From positions 1 to 64,000 of the forward strand of contig JADYYS010000059.1 in the NCBI GenBank assembly GCA_020853525.1: a DNA stretch of 64,000 nt. The letters run 5' to 3'. Under the pieces are notes generated by a model, which was given only the letters and a program-made list of their open reading frames with translations, was not told where the DNA came from and did not search any database. This DNA is from Ardenticatenales bacterium. Lineage in GTDB: Bacteria; Chloroflexota; Anaerolineae; Epilineales; Epilineaceae. Position numbers and translations under genes: made by a program. This document shows, one piece after another, positions 27,410-36,155 of the stretch. Positions within the stretch are counted from its first letter, which is position 1. Every line of letters begins with the position of its first letter.

Positions 27410-28852
27410 GTGCAACGAACGGTCATCGGTGCTGGGCTCCTCGCGACGGCGTTCGTCGGCGGGATGGCGCTGAGCGCCGCGCATGCGCCGGACGCCCGGG
27501 CGGCTCGGGGCGCGCCATCGACGGCGACGGTCGGACAGGCCGCCCCCGCCCCTGAACAGGCCGAGGCCCTGGCGCGCGTCGGCGCCGCGGCCGCTGCACG
27601 CCGACGGTTGGGGGACGCCGACGCGGACTTCCATGCCGACGGTACGCTCACCGCCGAGGCGCTCGCCCTGGTGGACGGGGAGCGGGCCGAGATCCTGGAG
27701 TGGATCGACGACTTCATCGAAGCGCAGGAACTCGTCGCGCCGCAGCCGGACACCGGGAGCGTCGAGCGGCTCCGCGACCTCCGGGCGCGGATCGCCGCGC
27801 TGCCCGATGAGCACCTCCACCGGCTCCGGATCGGCATGGGCGATGATCCCGGCTTCTGGCAGCTCTTCGACATGCTCAAGAGCATCCTGGTGCCGGGCAG
27901 CCAGCCCGTGCCGCCGCATTATGTCGACATGATCGCGTCGTCCTACAACGTGCCGAGGGGCGTGACGTACAGCCAACGGCCGCAGCGCTACGTGATTACC
28001 CCAGGGCTGATCGGCGGACCGGAGCTCCCGGGCCTGCCGGGCGGCCTCCAGCCGGATGCCGTCGTCACGCCCGACGCGACGCAGACCGTGCCCTACCCGC
28101 TGCGCACGCCCTTCCCGACGCGCGAAGCGCTTCCGGAGGTCGAGAGCCGGCCGGGCTGCGTCGGGGCGTTCTCGGTGGACAACATCTGCGCCGAGTGCCC
28201 GGACGCCGTGCCGCTCGAGGCGGTGTTCGCCGCCAAGCTCGCGGCGATCATCGCCGGCGGCCTCAACGACGCCTCGGGAACTTCATCGCAGGACATCTGT
28301 GCCCCGCCGGGCGTCGGATTCACGGTGCCGCAATTCGTGAAGTACATCTTCATCGGCATCGCGGCCGCGGCCGAGGAGGTGGTGAACGCCCTCGAAGCGG
28401 CAAACAAGGTGGCGGAAGACTGCCGTGAAGCCTACGCGCAGGCCGTGGCGAACACGCAACTCGACGAGACGATCTCGTCGCGCGTCTCGCAGGCCAGCTT
28501 CGACCTGCACGCCGATACCGAGATGCGCCTGGCCATCGAACACAACCTCCTCCGGGGCGCGGACGAGAACATCGGTTTGTTCATTCTGCCGTTCCACCGT
28601 TGCGGGAGCCTGATGCCGCAGTCGGACGTCGAACAGCGTTTCCGCTTCTGCGGCAAGCTCGAGCTCGTCCGTGACGTCGTCGCCGAAGCGATCGACCGGA
28701 ACAATGCCGCCGGCGGGACGGTCGACGTGAACAACGCCCGGCTCGAGCTCGCGGCGGGCGACATGCACTACATGAACAGCCAGTGGCGCTCGGCGTACGC
28801 GCGCTATCGCGCCGCTTACATCCGCGTCGTCCAACAGTCGTCGACGCCGTAG
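27410..28852 (+). CDS. Exported protein of unknown function, paralogue 1
   Basis: This 480-residue protein begins with GTG at 27410, chosen because AGGAGG lies seven bases upstream and because it gives a clean signal peptide ([20 protein letters not shown], to about residue 32). An upstream in-frame ATG at 27308 would bury the signal. The middle contains a Cys pair in '[28 protein letters not shown]' (about 250-280). The C-terminal 120 residues look helical: '[28 protein letters not shown]' and the end '[32 protein letters not shown]'. The same blocks recur in the next gene, so the pair is a tandem duplication. I recognise no named family. It is first in the rightward operon, opposite the DUF11 operon. 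Confidence 0.8.
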   Translation: MQRTVIGAGLLATAFVGGMALSAAHAPDARAARGAPSTATVGQAAPAPEQAEALARVGAAAAARRRLGDADADFHADGTLTAEALALVDGERAEILEWIDDFIEAQELVAPQPDTGSVERLRDLRARIAALPDEHLHRLRIGMGDDPGFWQLFDMLKSILVPGSQPVPPHYVDMIASSYNVPRGVTYSQRPQRYVITPGLIGGPELPGLPGGLQPDAVVTPDATQTVPYPLRTPFPTREALPEVESRPGCVGAFSVDNICAECPDAVPLEAVFAAKLAAIIAGGLNDASGTSSQDICAPPGVGFTVPQFVKYIFIGIAAAAEEVVNALEAANKVAEDCREAYAQAVANTQLDETISSRVSQASFDLHADTEMRLAIEHNLLRGADENIGLFILPFHRCGSLMPQSDVEQRFRFCGKLELVRDVVAEAIDRNNAAGGTVDVNNARLELAAGDMHYMNSQWRSAYARYRAAYIRVVQQSSTP

Positions 28853-28876
28853 GCACGGCGGAAACAGGAGCGTCTG

Positions 28877-30202
28877 ATGCGCAACACCGCGCTCGCGAAG
28901 GTTCTGGGTCCGATCGTCGTCGCCGGTGCGTTCGCGGCGGGCCTCGGCTATGGCAATGGCGCCACCGCCCCATTCGGCGCCGCGCGGCCGGTCCAGGCTG
29001 CAGCACCGCTGCCCGGCCCGAACGCCGCGGCCCCGCTGTCGTTCCTGCAGGACAACGAGCCCGCCGCCGTGCAGGCCCGTCAGCTGGCGATGCTCGAACA
29101 GCTTCCGGAGGAGCAGCGCTGGCGTCAGTACATCGCCCCGTACCTCGCCGCGCAGGGCGTGGCCGACGCCGCTGTCACCCAGCAGGACGACGACCCGCCG
29201 ACGCCGGCCGAACTCGAGGCGTTCCGCGCCACGTACGCCACATTTGCCGTCGACGTCCAGCGCCTGCTCGACCTCATCCCGCAGGACCGGCGGATGGACA
29301 TCAAGGACCGTGTCGCCGCGGCGCAGGTCCTGATCCCGGAGATGACGTACGACGAGCTCGCCGCCCTCAAAGAAGGGTTTGCCGACTACCCCGGCTTCTG
29401 GTCGGCGCCGACTTGGGCGGCGAACCTCCTCGCCAGCAGCGGCCACGTCCAGGCGATGCAGCTCCAGCCAGGCGGCGGAGCGGCGCAGCCGCAGGCGCTG
29501 CCCACCCTCCCGCCGTTCGTACCGCAGTTCCCGGACTGCAAGGAATACGGCTCGACCCCGATCTGCGACGACTGCCCGGTCGCGCCGGCGGGCGGCTACA
29601 TCTCGATCGCCGTGCTGAACGCCGTCGCGGTCGCCGCCAAGTACGGCTGCCAATTCATCCCGCCCGACCTCCTGACGGGCTCGGCCAGCATCCCGAACCC
29701 GGTGAACGTCATCTGCGTGGGCGTCCGCGTCGGCCTCGAGATCGCGGCCGCCTCGCTGAACCTGGCCTACGAGCTCGCGAACAACTGCAACGAGGGCGTC
29801 TTCTACGGCCTCGTCGTCACGTACCTGGACACGACGGTCTCGTCGCGGGCGTCGCAGCAGAGCCACGACTTCCACCGCGCCTGGAACCTCCGCACGGACA
29901 TCGAGGACAACCTCCTCGACCTGCTGGACAAGCGGATCTCGACGTACCAGCTGCCCGCCAGCCAGGCCGGCTTCCTCACCGCCACGACGACCGACCTCTC
30001 CGTGGATTGGATCGTCGAGGACACGATCAACATGCAAGGCGCGGCGGGCTACGACGTCCGCAACGCGCAGGCCGAGCTGGCCGACGCCCGGATCCTGCTG
30101 TCGGGCGGCGACTACAAGAACGCCTTCGCCCGCTACCGCAAGGCCTACCGCGCCGCGGTGCGCGTCGGCCGCGAGCTGCCGGCGGCGACGCCGACGCCGT
30201 AG
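28877..30202 (+). CDS. Exported protein of unknown function, paralogue 2
   Basis: This 441-residue protein has AGGAG six bases before its ATG and a signal peptide ([18 protein letters not shown], to about residue 30). It shares three blocks with the preceding gene. The first is a Cys-pair region '[32 protein letters not shown]' (about 227-258). The second is '[31 protein letters not shown]' (about 318-348). The third is the C-terminal '[37 protein letters not shown]'. The repeated 'Y...[11 protein letters not shown]' end looks like a TPR-like helical hairpin, but this is not certain. It sits 24 bases after paralogue 1 and 17 bases before the FG-GAP gene, consistent with one transcript. No catalytic motif is visible. 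Confidence 0.8.
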   Translation: MRNTALAKVLGPIVVAGAFAAGLGYGNGATAPFGAARPVQAAAPLPGPNAAAPLSFLQDNEPAAVQARQLAMLEQLPEEQRWRQYIAPYLAAQGVADAAVTQQDDDPPTPAELEAFRATYATFAVDVQRLLDLIPQDRRMDIKDRVAAAQVLIPEMTYDELAALKEGFADYPGFWSAPTWAANLLASSGHVQAMQLQPGGGAAQPQALPTLPPFVPQFPDCKEYGSTPICDDCPVAPAGGYISIAVLNAVAVAAKYGCQFIPPDLLTGSASIPNPVNVICVGVRVGLEIAAASLNLAYELANNCNEGVFYGLVVTYLDTTVSSRASQQSHDFHRAWNLRTDIEDNLLDLLDKRISTYQLPASQAGFLTATTTDLSVDWIVEDTINMQGAAGYDVRNAQAELADARILLSGGDYKNAFARYRKAYRAAVRVGRELPAATPTP

Positions 30203-30219
30203 AGCGCCCCGGCGCGCGC

Positions 30220-32592
30220 GTGGGTTCGATCCGGCGTCGCCTGCGGCGCGGCGGCGGCCGGGTTGCGCGGCCGCCGGCTGCCGGACGCCTGCGGCCGTGG
30301 CTCCGATCCGGCATCGTGCTGGCGATCGCTGCCGCACTCGGTGCGGCGTATGCCTCCGACGCCGGGTCGCCCGCCGCCGCCGCACCGGCCCGCGGCGGCG
30401 GCGCGTTCGCCCTCGTCGGCTTCCTCAGCGGACCGACCTCCGCCCGCGACGTGGCGCTCGGCGACCTCGACGGCGACGGCGATCTCGACGCGTTCGTCGT
30501 CAACCACAGCGCGCTCTCGCCCGGCGGCATGCTGGTGGGTGAGCCCGACCGCGTGTACCGCAACAACGGCGGCGGGATGCTGGCCGACAGCGGCCAGCGC
30601 CTCGGCGCCGGCTTCGGCGACGCCGTCGCGCTCGGCGACCTCGACCGGGACGGCGACTTGGACGCGTTCGTCACGAACTTCGGGCACTTCGATGCCGGCG
30701 GCGCGTTGATCCCACAGCCGGACGAGGTCTGGTTGAACAACGGCGCCGGCATCTTCACCGACAGCGGCCAGCGCGTCGGCAACGACCCCGGCCGCGACAT
30801 CGCCCTCGGCGACCTCGACGGCGACGGCGACCTCGACGCCTTCGTGGCGAACGGCGCCGACCCGAACGGCGTGCCGGCCGGCCGGCCTAACAAGGTCTTT
30901 CGCAACAACGGCAGCGGCAGCTTCACCGACACCGGCCAGCGCCTCGGCATCCAGGACTCGGCCGCCGTCGCGCTCGGCGACCTCGACGGTGACGGCGACA
31001 TCGATGCCGTCGTCGGCAACGACGGCGCGGCCAGCGAGGTCTGGCGCAACGGCGGCAACGGCTTCTTCACGGACACCGGCCAGCGACACGCCAACGGCAA
31101 CACCTGGGATGTCGGCCTCGGCGATCTCGACGACGACGATGACCTGGATGTCTGGTTCGCGACGGCTGCGGCCTTGGCCGGAGGCGGGCCACCGCAGCCG
31201 GACCAGGTCTTCCGCAACAACGGCCGGGGCGTGCTCGCCGACAGCGGCCAGCGCCTCGGGACCGGTACGACGAGTGCCGTTCGCCTGGCGGACATCGACG
31301 GCGACGGCGACCTCGACGCGCTGCTCGGTAACGTCCGTCAGCCGACGGAAGCCTGGCTGAACAACGGCGCCGGTGCGTTCATCGACAGTCTGCAGCGGCT
31401 GGGGCGCGCGGCGACGCTCGGGCTGGCCGCCGGCGATATGGACGGCGACGGCGATCCCGATCTCGTGCTGGCCAACCAGGGCGAGTTCAGCACACTGTGG
31501 CGCAACGTCGATGCCGCCGGCAGCACGCCGACCGCCACCCGGTCCGCAACGCGCACCGCCACGGCCACCGACCCGCCGCCCTCCGCCACACGCACCGCTA
31601 CCCGGACCGCCACGGCGACCGCGACGGCAACGATGGCGCCTTCATCGACCGCCACGCGCACGTCGACGCCGACGAGCACATCCGTCCCGACGGCGACGCG
31701 CACCATGACGCCGAGCCCGACCGCCTCGTTCACGCCGTCATCGACCGCCACGCCGACGCCAACCCGCACGGCCACCGCCACCGCGACCCCGACGCACACG
31801 CCGACACCGACCATCACCCGCACACCAACGGTCACCCACACGCCGACGATTACGCACACCCCGTCCCCCGGGCCGTCGCCGACCGCCTCGACCACCTGGA
31901 CGCCGAGCGCGACGCCGACCCTCACCGCATCGCCGACGCCCTCTCCACTGCCCTCTCCAACGCCCTCTCCGACGCCCTCTCCAACGCGCACCCCGAGCCC
32001 CACGGCAACCCCATCCCCGACCCACACCCCGTCGCCCACCGTGACGCGCACACCGACGCCCGGCCCCTCCCCCACGCCCTCCACCACGCCAACGCCCTCG
32101 CGCACCCCCACGCCTTCCCCGACGCGAACGCCGACGAGGACGCCGACGATCACCCTGACCCCGTCCATCACCCCGACACCCTCGACGACTCCGACCCCGT
32201 CGTCGACGTTCACGCCGTCCGTTACCCCGACACCCTCCCGCACCCGCACCGCCACGCCGACCCGCACGATCACGCCCACCCGCACCCCGACGCGCCCGCC
32301 GACGGCCGGCCCGTCGCCGACACCCACCCGCACGGCGACCGCATCTCCCTTCACCGCCACACCGACAACCGCCCCTTCCGCCACCCCTTCGCCCGACCCG
32401 CCGACTCCGACGATCACGCCGACGGCACCCGTCGAGGAGACGCCGACCGCGCGGCCGGACGTGACAGCCCCGGCCTCGCCGGAGGCCTCGGCAACGCCGA
32501 CGGCGACCGATACGCATGCGAGCCGCACGTGGCGGATCCTCCTGCCCATCGCGGCCAAGCTCGGCCGGATCGAGGGTTCGGTGAGGCGATAG
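30220..32592 (+). CDS. Secreted FG-GAP/VCBS-repeat propeller protein with long Thr/Pro linker
   Basis: This protein has about 790 residues. The start is uncertain: GTG at 30220 gives an arginine-rich N-region followed by a hydrophobic stretch ([16 protein letters not shown]), a plausible export signal, but no good RBS is seen. Seven FG-GAP/VCBS units follow (about residues 65-430). Each ends in a calcium-binding-like '[15 protein letters not shown]' loop, and together they would make a seven-bladed propeller. Residues about 435-760 are almost entirely Thr, Pro, Ser, Ala and Arg ('[11 protein letters not shown]' type), a stiff surface stalk. The protein ends [21 protein letters not shown], comparable to the LWLPLAERSP tail of the SBBP protein at 934. 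It is the last gene of the rightward operon. Confidence 0.8.
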   Translation: MGSIRRRLRRGGGRVARPPAAGRLRPWLRSGIVLAIAAALGAAYASDAGSPAAAAPARGGGAFALVGFLSGPTSARDVALGDLDGDGDLDAFVVNHSALSPGGMLVGEPDRVYRNNGGGMLADSGQRLGAGFGDAVALGDLDRDGDLDAFVTNFGHFDAGGALIPQPDEVWLNNGAGIFTDSGQRVGNDPGRDIALGDLDGDGDLDAFVANGADPNGVPAGRPNKVFRNNGSGSFTDTGQRLGIQDSAAVALGDLDGDGDIDAVVGNDGAASEVWRNGGNGFFTDTGQRHANGNTWDVGLGDLDDDDDLDVWFATAAALAGGGPPQPDQVFRNNGRGVLADSGQRLGTGTTSAVRLADIDGDGDLDALLGNVRQPTEAWLNNGAGAFIDSLQRLGRAATLGLAAGDMDGDGDPDLVLANQGEFSTLWRNVDAAGSTPTATRSATRTATATDPPPSATRTATRTATATATATMAPSSTATRTSTPTSTSVPTATRTMTPSPTASFTPSSTATPTPTRTATATATPTHTPTPTITRTPTVTHTPTITHTPSPGPSPTASTTWTPSATPTLTASPTPSPLPSPTPSPTPSPTRTPSPTATPSPTHTPSPTVTRTPTPGPSPTPSTTPTPSRTPTPSPTRTPTRTPTITLTPSITPTPSTTPTPSSTFTPSVTPTPSRTRTATPTRTITPTRTPTRPPTAGPSPTPTRTATASPFTATPTTAPSATPSPDPPTPTITPTAPVEETPTARPDVTAPASPEASATPTATDTHASRTWRILLPIAAKLGRIEGSVRR

Positions 32593-32689
32593 GGCGCCGG
32601 CCCGTTGCGCCCGCGCCGGCTGGAACGACCGGCCCTGAAGTGCGCGAGGGCGCGCCCTGACCGTCGTGTCGGCCCAGCGCCGTGCCCGC

Positions 32690-33598
32690 TCACCGAAACG
32701 CGGCTGCGTCCGGCTTCCTCCCCGCCGCGACCTCGGCGTAGTACCGCCCCCAGTCCGGCCGACTGCCGTCGACGTCCGCAAAGCCGTAGACGTGCATCAT
32801 TTGCCACGACGAGAGCGCCTGTCCCGACCAGCGCACGACATCCGGATCGGCCGCCAGAGCGGCCACGGCGCGGCCGACGTAGGCGGGGGACTCGGCGAGG
32901 AGGAAGTGCGGGTCCTGCGCCGCAGCGTCGCGCCAGGTCGCCTCGGTGACGCCGAAGTGGTCGAGCATCTCCTCGGAGCGCAGGAAGCCGGGTGTGATCG
33001 ACACGGCCGTGCCGCCATGTGGCCGCAGGTCCTCGGCCTGGCCGAGCGCGAGCCGGATGACGGTCGCCTTGGCGAGGTCGTAGTAGAACGACCCGCGGTA
33101 GCCTGCGTCCTGCCCGTCCGTCACCTCGAAGACGAGCCCACGCCCGGATGCGATCAGCAGCGGCGCGACGTGCCAGCTCGTGATCAGGTGCGTCTCGATC
33201 GCATTGCGAAACATCTGCAGACCGCCGGACAGCGACTGGCGCCAGAACGGCTCGTCGAACACGATCAGCTTCTCCCCGCCCCAGATGTCGTTGACGAGGA
33301 TGTCGAGCCGGCCCGCATGGTCGGCGCCGATCCGCTCGGCCAGCGCCGCGACCTGCGACGGAACCATGTGGTCGACCGCGACCGCAATCCCCTCACCGCC
33401 GGCAGCCGTCACGAGCTCGGCGGTTTCCTCGATCGTCTCGGCCCGGTTCAACTGCGAACGCTGCGCCCGCGTCGTGCGCCCGGTGCAGTAGACCGTGGCC
33501 CCGGCGGCGCCTAGCTGCACGGCGATGCCGCGCCCGGCGCCGCGCGTCGCGCCGGCGACGAGCGCGATTCGACCCTTGAGCGGTGGTTCGTTCGTCAT
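32690..33598 (-). CDS. Short-chain dehydrogenase/reductase (DHRS1-like SDR)
   Basis: This 302-residue NAD(P)-dependent oxidoreductase has the Rossmann motif GATRGAGRGIA (about residues 16-26). It also has the SDR 'LDILVND' variant of NNAG (about 103-109) and the catalytic YYDLAKA (YxxxK, about 175-181). The sequence 'GRIALVAGATRGAGRGIAVQ', the DHM segment and the 'DIWGGEKL' region resemble the DHRS1-like SDR subgroup, longer than classical SDRs. The substrate is unknown. The ATG at 33598 gives the canonical N-terminus; a weak AAAGG precedes it. The in-frame extension to 34288 runs through the divergent neighbour and is not coding. It converges with the FG-GAP gene. Confidence 0.9.
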   Translation of the reverse strand: MTNEPPLKGRIALVAGATRGAGRGIAVQLGAAGATVYCTGRTTRAQRSQLNRAETIEETAELVTAAGGEGIAVAVDHMVPSQVAALAERIGADHAGRLDILVNDIWGGEKLIVFDEPFWRQSLSGGLQMFRNAIETHLITSWHVAPLLIASGRGLVFEVTDGQDAGYRGSFYYDLAKATVIRLALGQAEDLRPHGGTAVSITPGFLRSEEMLDHFGVTEATWRDAAAQDPHFLLAESPAYVGRAVAALAADPDVVRWSGQALSSWQMMHVYGFADVDGSRPDWGRYYAEVAAGRKPDAAAFR

Positions 33599-33686
33599 GA
33601 CGACGGCCTTTCTATGTCGACCCGTGCCGGCGACCGCAGAGGCACCTGCAATCCCGGCCGCGGCACGGGCATGGAATCCGCCATGA

Positions 33687-33692
33687 TATACT
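33687..33692 (+). promoter_or_regulatory. Extended -10 box giving a leaderless transcript
   Basis: TGA-TATACT (TGn extended -10) ends seven bases before the ATG at 33700. Normal initiation distance places transcription start at or next to the A of the ATG. No ribosome binding site precedes this ATG, consistent with leaderless translation. Confidence 0.5.
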
Positions 33693-33699
33693 CGCCGGA

Positions 33700-34578
33700 A
33701 TGGACCCGCGGCCGCCACGCAGCCCCACCACCGCACGCGCCCGGACGATCGTGGCGGCCGCCTGCGCCGTGGCGCTGTCGGCCGGGATTTGCGCCGGGCA
33801 TGCACCGCGCCCGGCGGCCGCGCGAGCGCCCGGGCAGACGCTCGCGCCGTCACCGCCACCGTCCGTTCCCATTCGATCGACGTTCGGCGACGCGCTGGCC
33901 GGCCTCGTGAACACGCTCCGTACCGAACGGGGCGTCGCCGTGCTCCCGCGCGAGCACGCGCTGGACCGCGCGGCGTCCGCCCAGGCGGCGGCGCTGGCAC
34001 GCGACGGCGGCGTGGCGGGCGACGACACGCCCAGCGGGGGCGAAGCGCTGCGGGCCGCGGTGGTGCTGGCCGGCTGGGATGCCCCGCCCGCCCTCGTGCT
34101 TGCCCGCGCGTACGCCGTTCGTCGCAGCCTCGAGCAGGCCGCCGACTGGCTCGCAAGCCCCGACAATCCGGACGGCACGGCGCTATTCGACGCCGCAGCC
34201 ACCGCGCTCGGCGCGGCGACGGAGCCGTTGTCGGACGGCCGGGTCGCCTGGGTCGTCGTCGTCGCAGCCGGGGCCCCACCACCGCCATCCGCCGGTGTCG
34301 AAGGCCACTCGTCCACCGTTTCGTCGCCGGGCGCCGCCGCCGATCCGATGGCCCCCGCCGTCCTTACGGACGCACCGCCGTTCGCCGTGACCGCGCTGCC
34401 CGCTGCCCGCGGGGATGCGTTCGGGCCTGCCCTTCCGGAGGCGGGCGCCCTGTCGGGCGGCGACCCCCTTGCCGCGTGGACGCCGGCGCTGCAGCGCACC
34501 GCGCGCATCGTCATCGCCATCGTGATCGGCTTGTTCGTCGTGACGGCGCTGCGGTTGAGGGGCGCGGATCCGAACTGA
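33700..34578 (+). CDS. Membrane-anchored CAP-like domain protein
   Basis: This 292-residue protein has an N-terminal export signal or anchor (TIVAAACAVALSAGICAG, about residues 15-32). A domain at about 65-195 follows the CAP/SCP (PR-1) pattern. It starts 'LVNTLRTERGVAVLPREHALDRAASAQAAALARDG', continues 'SLEQAADWLASPDNPDGTALFDAAATALGAAT' and ends with a WVVVVAA strand. The histidines expected in zinc-binding CAP domains are not evident, so it may be non-metal-binding. A Pro/Ala linker and a C-terminal membrane helix (ARIVIAIVIGLFVVTALRL, about 266-284) suggest surface tethering. The CAP assignment is by pattern only. It is divergent from the SDR gene and precedes tRNA-Asp on the opposite strand. 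Confidence 0.65.
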   Translation: MDPRPPRSPTTARARTIVAAACAVALSAGICAGHAPRPAAARAPGQTLAPSPPPSVPIRSTFGDALAGLVNTLRTERGVAVLPREHALDRAASAQAAALARDGGVAGDDTPSGGEALRAAVVLAGWDAPPALVLARAYAVRRSLEQAADWLASPDNPDGTALFDAAATALGAATEPLSDGRVAWVVVVAAGAPPPPSAGVEGHSSTVSSPGAAADPMAPAVLTDAPPFAVTALPAARGDAFGPALPEAGALSGGDPLAAWTPALQRTARIVIAIVIGLFVVTALRLRGADPN

Positions 34579-34648
34579 TGCGCACCGGCCGCGGGGCGGC
34601 GATCCGGCGTCGACCAGTCCGGCGTCGAGCTTCTACGCCGGCACAACG

Positions 34649-34682
34649 AAAAACCGGGCTGCCGACAAGCGACAGCCCGGTT
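34649..34682 (-). terminator. Intrinsic terminator of tRNA-Asp
   Basis: On the minus strand a 10-bp stem AACCGGGCTG / CAGCCCGGTT with an 11-base loop is followed by a T-run (34653-34649). It starts four bases after the CCA end of the tRNA. Confidence 0.85.
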
Positions 34683-34686
34683 CCGG

Positions 34687-34763
34687 TGGCGGGAGCGACG
34701 GGATTCGAACCCGCGATCTTCGGCTTGACAGGCCGATGTGTTAGGCCTCTACACCACGCCCCC
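34687..34763 (-). tRNA. tRNA-Asp (anticodon GTC)
   Basis: The 77-base cloverleaf has an acceptor stem GGGGGCG/CGCTCCC (one G-U pair), a D-stem GTGT/ACAC, and an anticodon stem TCGGC/GCCGA with loop CTGTCAA (anticodon GTC). The T-arm is GCGGG-TTCGAAT-CCCGT and the discriminator is G. The CCA end is encoded (34689-34687). A consensus promoter and an intrinsic terminator flank it, so it is a single-gene transcription unit. Confidence 0.97.
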
Positions 34764-34826
34764 GTGTCCCATCCCGGCCCGCTGTTCGTCCGACGCATCC
34801 CTGCGGCGGCACCCCAGCGGCGGGCG

Positions 34827-34856
34827 AGGATAGCATCCCGAGCCTGCCCGTGTCAA
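34827..34856 (-). promoter_or_regulatory. Promoter of tRNA-Asp
   Basis: On the minus strand TTGACA (34856-34851), an 18-base spacer and TATCCT (34832-34827) preceded by TGC (extended -10). It lies about 64 bases upstream of the tRNA. It is the clearest housekeeping-sigma promoter in the window. Confidence 0.8.
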
Positions 34857-34915
34857 GCGTGCGGGTCCGGTTCGATCGGAGTCGACGCTCGACGGTACAC
34901 CGCGGAGATGCACTA

Positions 34916-35112
34916 GGGCGTGTTTGCAAACCCAGTTCCGGCAGCTAAAGCTGGCCGGCTGGAGGCGCCCCTATCGGGTCGCCCTGGTGCCCGCCTTCGC
35001 GGGCACCCCGAGGTTTGAAGCGCCCGCGAAGGCGGGCGCAATGGCCGAAGGCCATCAGCCGGCCGGCTTCAGCCGCCGGTCTTTTCCGTGGCCACCCTTT
35101 GCAGACACGCCT
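34916..35112. mobile_element. 197-bp MITE-like element abutting ltaE stop codon
   Basis: The terminal inverted repeats are GGGCGTGTTTGCAAA (34916) and, on the minus strand, AGGCGTGTCTGCAAA (from 35112), with 13 of 15 matching. Both ends are flanked by TA (34914-34915 and 35113-35114), like a TA target duplication. Inside are an inverted AGCTGGCCGGCTGG-type pair and two near-complementary hairpins at 34986-35007 and 35020-35039 (cores CCCGCCTTCGCGGG and CCCGCGAAGGCGGG). No transposase is encoded. The rightmost base plus the duplicated TA form the TAA stop of ltaE. Confidence 0.65.
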
Positions 35113-36155
35113 TAGCCGAGCAGCCGCCGGAACGCCGCGAGCGCCCGCTCGACATCGTCCGCCGACACTTCCCAGTGCGTCACGAGCCGGAACCGGTTCC
35201 CGCCGACGCCGAAGAACCGCACCCCTTCCGCCGCCATGCGCTCCACCAGCCCGTCGACGCCGATGTCGTCACGGTCCAGGGCGGCGACGACGATATTCGT
35301 GCGGCCGGCGTCGGGGGCAGGCGTCACGCCGCGCATCCCCGCGAGACCCTCGGTCAGACGGCGGGCGTTCTCGTGGTCATCGGCCAGGCGGTCGACCATC
35401 GTGTCGAGCGCGACGAGGCCGGCGGCGGCCAGCACGCCCGCCTGGCGCATCCCCCCGCCGAGCTGCTTGCGCGCCCGCCGCGCGGCGTCGATGAACGCCG
35501 CGGTGCCGCACAGCACGCTGCCGACGGGCGCGGCGAGGCCCTTGGACAGGCAGAACGTCACGCTGTCGGCGTCCGCGGCCAGCGTGGCGGCCGGCACGCC
35601 GAGGGCGACGGCGGCGTTGAAGATCCTTGCCCCGTCCAGGTGCACGGGCAAGCCGTGCGCGTCGGCGACGGCGCGAACGGACCGCATGTAGGCCGCGTCC
35701 AGCACGGCGCCGCCGCAGCGGTTGTGCGTGTTCTCGAGGCAGATCAGGCGCGTGACAGGGAAATGGATGTTCGGCGCCCGAACGGCGGCCTCGACGGCCG
35801 TTATGTCGAGCGTCCCGTCCGGTCGGTTCGGCAACGTGCGCGGCTGGATCCCGCCGAGTGCCGCCATGCCGCCGGCCTCGTAGTAGAACGTGTGCGCCTC
35901 GTCGCCGACAATCGCCTCGTCGCCCCGCCCGCAGTGGGCCAGCACGGCCGCCAGGTTGCCCATCGTGCCGCTCGGCACGAACAGGCCGGCCGCCTTGCCC
36001 ATCGTCTCGGCCGCCTGACGTTCCAGGCGGTTGACGGTCGGGTCCTCGCCGAAGACGTCGTCGCCGACCTCGGCCGCGGCCATCGCGGCACGCATCGCGG
36101 GCGTGGGGCGGGTGAGTGTGTCGCTGCGCAGGTCGACACAGCCGTTCATCGCCAT
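35112..36155 (-). CDS. ltaE: Low-specificity L-threonine aldolase
   Basis: This 347-residue PLP enzyme cleaves L-threonine (and allo-threonine) to glycine and acetaldehyde. Family marks include '[20 protein letters not shown]' at the start, '[15 protein letters not shown]', '[13 protein letters not shown]' and 'ENTHNRCGG'. Further marks are '[16 protein letters not shown]' (PLP-pairing Asp) and '[20 protein letters not shown]' with the Schiff-base lysine. The ATG at 36155 overlaps the gltX stop as TGATG, suggesting translational coupling; a second ATG six bases on (36149) is an alternative. It is the last gene of the long mreB-to-ltaE operon. Its stop codon is contributed partly by the adjoining MITE-like element. 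Confidence 0.93.
   Translation of the reverse strand: MAMNGCVDLRSDTLTRPTPAMRAAMAAAEVGDDVFGEDPTVNRLERQAAETMGKAAGLFVPSGTMGNLAAVLAHCGRGDEAIVGDEAHTFYYEAGGMAALGGIQPRTLPNRPDGTLDITAVEAAVRAPNIHFPVTRLICLENTHNRCGGAVLDAAYMRSVRAVADAHGLPVHLDGARIFNAAVALGVPAATLAADADSVTFCLSKGLAAPVGSVLCGTAAFIDAARRARKQLGGGMRQAGVLAAAGLVALDTMVDRLADDHENARRLTEGLAGMRGVTPAPDAGRTNIVVAALDRDDIGVDGLVERMAAEGVRFFGVGGNRFRLVTHWEVSADDVERALAAFRRLLG

Noticed and set aside
31497-32660. 387-residue frame rich in His and Asp
   Set aside because: It is a frame-shifted reading of the repetitive Thr/Pro linker DNA of the FG-GAP gene.
34916-35112. A complete insertion sequence
   Set aside because: It is only 197 bp with no transposase frame; a non-autonomous MITE-like element fits better.
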